A stretch of DNA of 12,832 nt from Candidatus Woesearchaeota archaeon (lineage in GTDB: Archaea; Nanobdellota; Nanobdellia; Woesearchaeales; UBA11716): positions 1 to 12,832 of the forward strand of contig DUKR01000129.1 of NCBI GenBank assembly GCA_013329175.1. The letters run 5' to 3'. Made by a program: the position numbers and the translations under genes. Every line of letters begins with the position of its first letter. The first letter of the stretch is position 1. This document shows positions 7,993 to 12,832 of this stretch, piece by piece. The notes under the pieces were generated by a model that was not told where the DNA came from, ran no database searches, and worked only from the letters and a program-made list of their open reading frames with translations.

Positions 7993-8006
7993 TTAACTAT
8001 TGTTAA
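7993..8006. promoter_or_regulatory. Candidate operator dyad upstream of the hyd TATA box
   Basis: TTAAC-TATT-GTTAA is a perfect 5-bp inverted repeat six bases upstream of the TATA box. The position suits an activator or a repressor. It does not fit the GTTnnnAAC motif of the Thermococcales redox regulator SurR, so the binding protein is unknown. Confidence 0.35.
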
Positions 8007-8024
8007 GAGCTCAAGCCAGAAATC

Positions 8025-8298
8025 CTATGGGTCTGCCCTTGAGCGAAGCGGAAGGGCAGGGTGTGCCCCTGCATCATAACTCTCCTGAGGCTCAGTAAAG
8101 AAATCAATGGCATACTCTGTTTCTGTGTTACCTATCGTCATGCCATCTGCAGTAATCTCAGGTTGCTCAGGGCTGCTTGTGAGCATTTCTCCCTGCTCTC
8201 CTGCCTGCCCATTGCTTGCAAAGCTAACTGCAGAGATGCCCAGCAAAGGCCAGACCAATTGATAATGCAGCAGGTTTTCCTGAATGCGCTTTTTTCAT
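8025..8298 (-). pseudogene. Broken or frameshifted small secreted protein gene
   Basis: ATGAAAAAAG at 8298 opens a 24-codon frame (MKKAHSGKPAALSIGLAFAG, then HLCS and stop at 8224). A second open frame, shifted by one base, continues to 8025. Removing one G from the GGG near 8237-8241 joins them into a 90-residue protein with a textbook secretory signal: basic start, hydrophobic core LSIGLAFAGISAVSFA, then a polar, acidic part (SNGQAGEQGEMLTSSPEQPE). The remainder is short and acidic, and its last 14 or so codons lie in a GC-rich hairpin element, so the 3' end may also be replaced. A possible TATA (ATTTATAGG) lies about 53 bases upstream, inside the end of dnaG. It may be a pseudogene, a sequencing error or a programmed frameshift; no family was recognised. 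Confidence 0.4.
8033..8072. repeat. GC-rich double hairpin element
   Basis: CTGCCCTT (8033-8040) pairs perfectly with AAGGGCAG (8052-8059) around an 11-base loop, GAGCGAAGCGG. An overlapping second hairpin pairs GCAGGG (8056-8061) with CCCTGC (8067-8072). No T tract follows on either strand, so a simple terminator is unlikely. The form is that of a dispersed intergenic repeat, but no second copy lies in this window. Confidence 0.5.
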
Positions 8299-8349
8299 GA
8301 ATTCAACTGAAGTTGCTCTTTTAGGTGCCAGTTGAGTGCCACAAAAATC

Positions 8350-9666
8350 CTATAAATCATTGACCGTGAGGAGGGTTATCCTTGTCTCGTTGGGCTTTAC
8401 TTTTGAACCCATCGCGACAAGATAGCTCACGTCTGCTGACTCAGCTGCTTTTACCATATCCCGCTCGATGGTTCCATCAAAGACGACTGCGTGGATTGCA
8501 TTGGGCATGCTGTTGATGGTGGACTGCAACTCGCTAACAGGAACCTTCCCAAGTACCCCAAGATTCTTGTCCAGCATATGGGCACCACGGGTTCCGATGA
8601 GTTTCTCTATCGCTTCCTTGAATGCAGCAAGCTCCTCTTTGCTCGGTTTCTGCTGGGAAGGAGCAGGAGGACCTCTTCGCTGGTCGCGGATTCCATTGTC
8701 CCTTGGACCTTCACGGCGGGGGTAGTTGGTGCCACCCTGCGGTGGGCGGTTATCGCGGGGGTCACGGCGGGGGTAATTGGCGCTACCCTGCTGGCTCCTT
8801 CGTATGCCCTGCTCGTTGTAGCGCTCGCTCTCTTTGGAAAGCTCAAGCTTTGCCTGCTCTGCTGATATTCTGCTTCGCAGCGCCTTATGTATCTCTTTCT
8901 TTGTGATCTCCTCAACTTCCTTGCCGTCAGGGGCCCTGGTGACGAAATCCACTTCGCCGACAGTTGTCAGCTCCTTTATGATGATGTTGCCACCCCTGTC
9001 CCCGTCCACGAAGGCAGTTACGACCTTCTTCTTGGTGAGCTCAATAATGGTCTCGGGAATCGAGGTGCCATTCACGGCTATGACATTTTTGAAGCCGTGC
9101 TTGAGGAGGTTGACGACATCCGCTCTCCCTTCAACGATGATGATCTCCTCAGACTCATCAATTGCAGGACCAGCAGGCAGGCGGTCTTTGCCATATTCAA
9201 CAACTTCCATGACCCTGACAGCATAGGATACCTCATCTGCAAGTTCCTGAGAATCAGGCATGACGGTATCCATCATGCTCTTAAGCAGCTCTTTTGCCCT
9301 CTGGATGACAAAATTGCGCTTGCTGACACGGACGTCCTCGATATTCCTTACCTTAATCTTTGCGTTGCAGGGGCCAATCCTCTGGATGATTTCCAGTGCT
9401 GCTGCAACAATCGAGGTTTCTGCCTTATCAAGGCTTGAGGGGATAACTATCTGCCCCTGAGTCTTCCCCGAGGTGGTATCTACATTAACTTCTATCCTTC
9501 CTATCCTTCCCGAGCGCTGAAGCTCGCGAAGCTCAAGATCTGCCCCAAGAAGCCCTTCGGTCTGGCCGAAAATCGCTCCGATGACATCAGGTCTATCTAC
9601 GATGCCATCAATCTCTATGTTTGAGTGGATGATGTATTTTGAGGATACAGGGCTTATCTTTCCCAT
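8350..9666 (-). CDS. dnaG: Archaeal DnaG-type primase / exosome subunit
   Basis: The 438-residue protein has the archaeal DnaG start GKISPVSSKYIIHSN, then RPDVIGAIFGQTEGLLG and LQRSGRIGRIEV. The Toprim core follows, with Glu179 in IIIVEGRADV and Asp221 and Asp223 in AFVDGDRGG. In archaea this protein makes short primers in vitro and is a stable part of the RNA exosome, where it binds A-rich RNA. The start is the ATG at 9666, not the GTG at 9744, because GGAGG lies five bases upstream and homology begins there. Between Toprim and the C-terminal domain (about 284-341) lies a Gly/Arg/Pro/Gln-rich linker with two copies of a NYPRR unit, encoded by a 51-base-period repeat. The gene follows the probable RNA gene and the helicase on the same strand. 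T5 just after the stop (8343-8347) could be a weak terminator. Confidence 0.93.
   Translation of the reverse strand: MGKISPVSSKYIIHSNIEIDGIVDRPDVIGAIFGQTEGLLGADLELRELQRSGRIGRIEVNVDTTSGKTQGQIVIPSSLDKAETSIVAAALEIIQRIGPCNAKIKVRNIEDVRVSKRNFVIQRAKELLKSMMDTVMPDSQELADEVSYAVRVMEVVEYGKDRLPAGPAIDESEEIIIVEGRADVVNLLKHGFKNVIAVNGTSIPETIIELTKKKVVTAFVDGDRGGNIIIKELTTVGEVDFVTRAPDGKEVEEITKKEIHKALRSRISAEQAKLELSKESERYNEQGIRRSQQGSANYPRRDPRDNRPPQGGTNYPRREGPRDNGIRDQRRGPPAPSQQKPSKEELAAFKEAIEKLIGTRGAHMLDKNLGVLGKVPVSELQSTINSMPNAIHAVVFDGTIERDMVKAAESADVSYLVAMGSKVKPNETRITLLTVNDL
8711..8791 (-). repeat. Direct repeat inside dnaG linker (period 51)
   Basis: Copies at 8711-8740 and 8762-8791 differ at only three of 30 bases. 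They encode GGTNYPRREGPRDN-like and GSANYPRRDPRDN-like units 17 codons apart, which points to a recent in-frame duplication in the disordered linker. Confidence 0.8.
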
Positions 9667-9671
9667 TTTTG

Positions 9672-9676
9672 CCTCC
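9672..9676 (-). promoter_or_regulatory. Shine-Dalgarno deciding the dnaG start
   Basis: GGAGG on the minus strand lies five bases before the ATG at 9666. It places the start 26 codons inside the longest open frame. Confidence 0.75.
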
Positions 9677-9723
9677 GGTGTTTCCAGAATGGAATTTTCT
9701 TCTTGTGAACTTCCAATCCTGTT

Positions 9724-9744
9724 GTGTCCTGCTTTTGCAGGCAC
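9724..9744 (-). other. Hairpin in the dnaG leader
   Basis: On the minus strand GTGCCTGC and GCAGGACAC form an 8-bp stem with one bulged A and an AAAA loop, about 57 bases before the dnaG start. There is no T tract after it, so it is more likely a leader structure than a terminator. A smaller CCGCAATGCGG hairpin lies farther upstream in the same leader. Confidence 0.45.
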
Positions 9745-9880
9745 GTCAAAGCTGCCCGCATTGCGGACCGCTGCGCTGTTGACTCTTTGCGAATGGACCT
9801 CTTCCTATCGCATAGCCGCCAGCCAGTAAAAGCACTTAGAACTACATCCTATCTATACCGTACAGGGGAGGCACAATGCC

Positions 9881-10146
9881 AATAAAACAATGAACCCCAC
9901 ACGCAAACCATGATACAATGATGAAACGATAATTGCAATCGGGATGTGCTCTAAACGACGGTTATGGCGGCTTTTGATGCCTTTATCCTAATCTTTACCT
10001 GTGTAGCCACAGGCGCTATAAAGCATAAGCGGATATTGCAGCCCGCACCACTAACTCCCAAGCTTCATCGCTTGCTTTCTTAGCGTAAACTCCGTTGAGT
10101 ACTCTCGTGACGGGCCATACCAGGTTTCCCAACCCGATATTAACGA
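9881..10146 (-). ncRNA. Probable structured non-coding RNA, class unknown
   Basis: No open frame fits here, but the minus strand folds well. ATATCGGGTT (10140-10131) pairs with AACCTGGTAT (10126-10117) around a GGGA (GNRA) loop: ten pairs, two of them G-U. GCCCG-U-CAC (10115-10107) pairs with GTGCGGGC (10048-10041) with one bulge, enclosing a CAAGC/GCTTG hairpin (10074-10059). GCCTGTG (10014-10008) pairs with CACAGGT (10003-9997) around GCTA. The wobble pairs become A-C mismatches on the other strand, so the minus strand is the RNA. The 5' end is inferred from the TATA box at 10168-10175, and the 3' end from the T-rich TTGTTTTATT at 9890-9881. RNase P RNA and SRP RNA were considered, but their conserved blocks (GGAAA-GTCC/ACAGAA; GGAAG/AGCAG) are not visible. 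Both ends are approximate. Confidence 0.55.
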
Positions 10147-10167
10147 TATGATAGGAATGCGCTCCTG

Positions 10168-10175
10168 TTTAAATA
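10168..10175 (-). promoter_or_regulatory. TATA box and BRE of the candidate RNA gene
   Basis: On the minus strand CCAAAAG followed by TATTTAAA fits an archaeal BRE and TATA. A start site about 25 bases downstream falls near 10146, just before the first stem of the RNA. Confidence 0.55.
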
Positions 10176-10176
10176 C

Positions 10177-10204
10177 TTTTGGATGGTGAGGGCTTCATCC
10201 AAAA
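10177..10204. promoter_or_regulatory. 9-bp perfect inverted repeat beside the RNA promoter
   Basis: TTTTGGATG (10177-10185) and CATCCAAAA (10196-10204) are exact inverses around a 10-base spacer. One arm overlaps the BRE side of the TATA element. It could be an operator for the RNA gene or the 3' hairpin of the helicase transcript, which ends about 90 bases upstream; no T tract follows directly. Confidence 0.5.
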
Positions 10205-10295
10205 ATGCTTTTCGCGCTGTATCACTCCGCAATCCATCCGCCCCTGGCAGGCTTCTTGAGCGGCATTGAAGTTCAGATAAAGGCCTTAACCAAAA

Positions 10296-12218
10296 TTACA
10301 CCACATCCACGTCCTTTACCGCATGGTTAATCACGTCAGCACAGCTGCCCATCATCATTTCTAATCTCCTGTCGTCAGTAGCATGGCGTATCTGGTTGAT
10401 CCTGTCAAGCATCTGGCGTAGCAGGCGCAGGATGTCGCCCTCAGGAAGATTGGTGCTGCCAATGACGTCGAAGATGCTCCTGCCATGATAGAGGGGATGG
10501 ATTAGGGCCGTGAGGCGCTGCGCCTCGCTAAAGCGCTGCTCATGCATAAGGAACGGCGAGCGCTGCAGGAGCCTCTCCAGCTCCTTCACGTGCCTTGCTG
10601 GGAAGGTTGCATGGAACTGGGTATTTTCTCGGGCTTCATAGCACAGGCACGCTATGGCAAGGAGCATCTGGTACTCGTTCAGCTCGGCATAGAAGTGTCC
10701 GGTGAAAAGCTCAGCAGTGAGCAGCTCATCGGCGTATATCTTTGAGGCAAACAACCCCTTCTCTGTTAATGCGCTCCCTTTGAGGTAGCCCCTCTTTGAC
10801 AGGCTCTTCTTGAGATTCATGAATGTCCTGTGGGCTGCATGGCTCTCCTTTGCATGGAATGCCCTGCCGTATTGCTGGAAGGAGTGAAAGCTCATCCTGA
10901 GGATCTTTGCGATTTCCTTAGCGTCATGCTGGTGGATAAGATTCAGCACGGTGTTCACCGAGAGGCGGTATTGCGACCTGATAGGCTCAATGTCCTTGTC
11001 AGTCACCCTTTGGATAGCCTTGTAGTTGAAGTCTCTCCTGGCTATCATGGGGATAACAAACCCCTCAGTGTCAATCCCCCTTCTTCCCGCCCTTCCGGCA
11101 ATCTGGAAGAACTCCTTTGAGTTGAGAAGGCGAAACCCTCTGCCGTCGAACTTGCGCAATGACTCAAAGCATACCGTCTTGGCAGGCATATTGATGCCTA
11201 CGGCAAAGGTTTCTGTGGTGTAGAGGACGTGGATAAACCCAAGAGCAAACAGCTCCTCGACAAGCTCCTTGAGGATGGGAAGAAGCCCGGCATGATGAAA
11301 GCCAATGCCATGGGGAAGGGTCTGGCGCAGGAGCTTGGCTGAGGGAAGCTTTGCTATGTCAGGTGGAGCGTCACGCAGTTTGGCTGCGATATGTGATACT
11401 ATCTGCGGACTCTGCTCAAAGTACCCTTTGCCCAGCAGCTCTAACGAGTTCTTCTGGCAGCCGGCTCTGGAGAAGCAGAAGAAGAAGCAGGGAGTCTTTC
11501 CTATGATTGCCTTGATGAGCCTTGTGTGATCAGGCTGCGGTGCTGGAGGAAGGCGCCTTCTCCTCCTGCCCCTGAAATGATGATAGTCGGGAATTCCCGC
11601 AACGTCATTTATTTTCTCAAGGGTGGTCACCCCAAGCTCTTCATCATAGAACTGAAGGCGCAGGGGGATGGGCCTTTGCTCATGCAGCACCACGACGACC
11701 TCATGGCGCTTGATTGAGCGGATCCAGTCAGCGAACTCCTCAGCATTGGGGATGGTTGCTGAGAGGCAGAGCATGCGGGTCCTTCTTTTTGAGAAGATGA
11801 TGGATTCTTCCCAGATGACTCCCCTCTCGATGTCATTGATGTAGTGTATCTCATCGAAGATGGCGTAGGAGATGCCCTCAAGGAGAGGGTCGCCTGTCAT
11901 GACCATGTTGCGATAGACTTCTGTTGTCATGATGAGGACAAGCCCGCCAGGATTCCTGACGACATCGCCAGTAATGAGGCCTACGCTTTCCTCGCCATAT
12001 TCAGCGCAGAACTCCTTGTATTTCTGGTTGGAGAGTGCCTTGATGGGCGCTGTATAGATTACCTTGATGCCCTTTTTGACGTCCCTGTTGATGATGTAGT
12101 CAGCAATGAGGGTCTTGCCTGATCCAGTCGGAGCAGAGACGACCACTGACTTGTTGCTATCTATTGCCTGAATTGCCTCTTCCTGGAATCGGTCAAGGGT
12201 AAACTCTTTGTACTTCAT
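10296..12218 (-). CDS. Ski2/Mtr4-type DExH RNA helicase
   Basis: The 640-residue superfamily 2 helicase shows motif I APTGSGKT (29-36), TAPIKALSNQKY (56-67), LITGD (81-85), motif II DEIH (122-125), motif III SAT (153-155), HHAGLLP (308-314) with YTTETFAVGINMPAKT after it, and motif VI QIAGRAGRRG (372-381). The segments ALSNQKYKEF, MTTEVYRNM and ERGVIWEE, together with a DSHCT-like C-terminus (LLRQMLDRINQIRHA), place it with Mtr4/Ski2 and bacterial HelY rather than Hel308. There is no room for an Mtr4 arch insertion. An unusual Arg run (RGRRRRR, 216-222) and a Pro stretch lie between the two RecA domains. The expected role is ATP-driven 3'-5' RNA unwinding that feeds a nuclease. The neighbouring dnaG supports an exosome link (inference). 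The start has a weak TATA about 28 bases upstream, suggesting a leaderless message. Confidence 0.9.
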   Translation of the reverse strand: MKYKEFTLDRFQEEAIQAIDSNKSVVVSAPTGSGKTLIADYIINRDVKKGIKVIYTAPIKALSNQKYKEFCAEYGEESVGLITGDVVRNPGGLVLIMTTEVYRNMVMTGDPLLEGISYAIFDEIHYINDIERGVIWEESIIFSKRRTRMLCLSATIPNAEEFADWIRSIKRHEVVVVLHEQRPIPLRLQFYDEELGVTTLEKINDVAGIPDYHHFRGRRRRRLPPAPQPDHTRLIKAIIGKTPCFFFCFSRAGCQKNSLELLGKGYFEQSPQIVSHIAAKLRDAPPDIAKLPSAKLLRQTLPHGIGFHHAGLLPILKELVEELFALGFIHVLYTTETFAVGINMPAKTVCFESLRKFDGRGFRLLNSKEFFQIAGRAGRRGIDTEGFVIPMIARRDFNYKAIQRVTDKDIEPIRSQYRLSVNTVLNLIHQHDAKEIAKILRMSFHSFQQYGRAFHAKESHAAHRTFMNLKKSLSKRGYLKGSALTEKGLFASKIYADELLTAELFTGHFYAELNEYQMLLAIACLCYEARENTQFHATFPARHVKELERLLQRSPFLMHEQRFSEAQRLTALIHPLYHGRSIFDVIGSTNLPEGDILRLLRQMLDRINQIRHATDDRRLEMMMGSCADVINHAVKDVDVV

Positions 12219-12717
12219 GGAGTTGATGAGATTGTGGATTGGTTAAAAATGTTTGGTAGCACGGTAACACCTCACGCTCCATGAAGCGATGTTTCAGCAC
12301 TCTCTTTTCAATCGGCTGGAAGCTTAAGAAAGGAGAAGAAGCAAGAGCAGGCAGCATAGCGGGCAGCTATCCCTTCAGGATTGCGAGCTGCTGCATGCGT
12401 GCATGGAGGATGGATGCCTCTGCAGGGCATGGCGGAAACGTTATCATCACTATTTCCATAGACATCAAAGAAGAAAAAAAGACAATGTTGAGGGTGGCAA
12501 AGAAGCCATCGCTATTGATTTTTTTGGAATGCCCTTTTTTTGTAACACTTCACGAGCCTGAAAGGCTCATCGGGATAGCCATGAGTTGAGGCTTTGAGAA
12601 ATATAAGTGGGCAGGTTTGTGGAAAAGAGGCATTCCCAAAAGCTCAGTAGAAAAAAAGGCAATGCCTATTCTCCCATCGCTTCAACAGCCAATGCGTAAC
12701 CTCATTCTTTTCTATTC
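12219..12717. other. Intergenic region without a supported gene
   Basis: Apart from the helicase promoter I see no convincing gene in these 499 bases. A perfect hairpin, GAGCCT-GAA-AGGCTC, lies at 12554-12568, about 13 bases after a run of T at 12535-12541. GGAATGCC near 12527 and GGCATTCC near 12629 are inverse copies about 100 bases apart. GAGAAATATAAG at about 12596-12607 looks like a plus-strand BRE/TATA pair that could serve a gene to the right. Confidence 0.4.
12243..12250 (-). promoter_or_regulatory. Possible TATA box of the helicase gene
   Basis: The minus strand reads CATTTTTAACC with ATTTTTAA centred about 28 bases before the ATG at 12218. The spacing suits a leaderless archaeal transcript, but the match to TATA is weak. 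Confidence 0.35.
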
Positions 12718-12832
12718 ATGCCATCATCTCAATTGCGCTTTCCGACGGGGAAAAGAAAAATAAAGAAAGAAAAAAGGCGAAGAAAGAAAAACGAAGAAAG
12801 AAAAGAAGAAAAAAGTGAAGGAAAAGAAGTGA
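12718..12832 (+). CDS. Possible start of a Lys/Glu-rich protein, 3' partial
   Basis: ATG at 12718 opens a frame that stays open to the window end. It begins MPSSQLRFPTGKRKIKKEK and then turns into alternating Lys, Arg and Glu. From 12747 on, only about five of 86 bases are pyrimidines, so open frames arise easily by chance. No clear ribosome site is present. A plus-strand TATA candidate lies about 115 bases upstream. It may be a real gene with a charged N-terminus or simply a purine tract. Confidence 0.25.
   Translation, partial: MPSSQLRFPTGKRKIKKEKRRRKKNEERKEEKSEGKEV

Noticed and set aside
8491..8865. Plus-strand open frames opposite dnaG
   Set aside because: They mirror the GC-rich repeat linker of dnaG and show no domain or initiation signal.
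9667..9744. 26-codon N-terminal extension of DnaG from GTG 9744
   Set aside because: The family start GKISPVSSKY begins at the ATG at 9666, which has a good GGAGG; the extension overlaps a leader hairpin.
9870..9880. SRP RNA Alu-like CCCCTGTA segment next to a GGCATTGTGCC hairpin
   Set aside because: No helix 8 motif (GGAAG and AGCAG) exists on either strand of the gap.
9802..10157. RNase P RNA from a terminal helix (TTCCTATC at 10157-10150 with GATAGGAA at 9809-9802) and an AGATAGGATG block
   Set aside because: The length is right, but the conserved GGAAA-GTCC and ACAGAA blocks are missing, and the 5' arm lies too close to the TATA box to be in the transcript. A second GATAGGA also makes the pairing ambiguous.
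12281..12589. Open frame of 102 codons on the plus strand
   Set aside because: The composition is odd (Cys and Arg clusters, mixed character), there is no ribosome site or TATA at proper spacing, no recognisable domain, and it begins inside the helicase upstream region.
12661..12763. 33-codon plus-strand frame starting MPILPSLQQP
   Set aside because: It is short, has a poorly spaced ribosome site and no recognisable feature; chance is the simplest explanation.

Overview
The window looks archaeal, probably from an uncultivated DPANN-type lineage such as Woesearchaeota or Pacearchaeota (lineage is inference). The evidence is an archaeal-type DnaG primase, a Thermococcales-type cytosolic sulfhydrogenase operon in the order B-G-D-A, archaeal TATA boxes placed so that transcripts would be leaderless or nearly so, and poly-T style termination between convergent genes. 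No rRNA, tRNA, insertion sequence or CRISPR array was recognised.

Left part (1-2352, + strand): the 3' part of a caspase-fold peptidase of family C25 (gingipain-like) whose beginning lies outside the window. It overlaps by 8 bases a small secreted, membrane-anchored protein with an Ig-like fold. The pair faces the hydrogenase operon, and a symmetric inverted repeat with T-rich tails lies between the two transcription units.

Centre (2379-7949, - strand): a tightly packed six-gene operon, hydB-hydG-hydD-hydA-maturation protease-EamA transporter. It encodes a complete group 3b-like [NiFe] hydrogenase: large and small subunits, an FAD/NAD(P) subunit and an iron-sulfur subunit. It also encodes the endopeptidase expected to trim the large subunit, which still carries a 9-residue C-terminal tail. 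The enzyme would couple NAD(P)H to H2, and possibly to polysulfide reduction. HydG has an unusual N-terminal extension of about 100 residues rich in Lys and Arg. A good TATA box lies about 31 bases before hydB, with a small dyad just upstream of it.

Right part (8025-12218, - strand): an Mtr4/Ski2-type RNA helicase, a 629-base gap before dnaG that carries a probable structured RNA with its own promoter, archaeal dnaG with a repeat-bearing Arg-rich linker, and a broken small secreted-protein gene that runs into a hairpin element. Archaeal DnaG is known as an exosome subunit and Mtr4 helicases serve exosomes in eukaryotes, so helicase, RNA and DnaG may form an RNA-processing neighbourhood (inference).

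Right edge (12219-12832): mostly non-coding, with a hairpin and a strongly purine-rich tract that may hold the start of a Lys/Glu-rich protein running out of the window.
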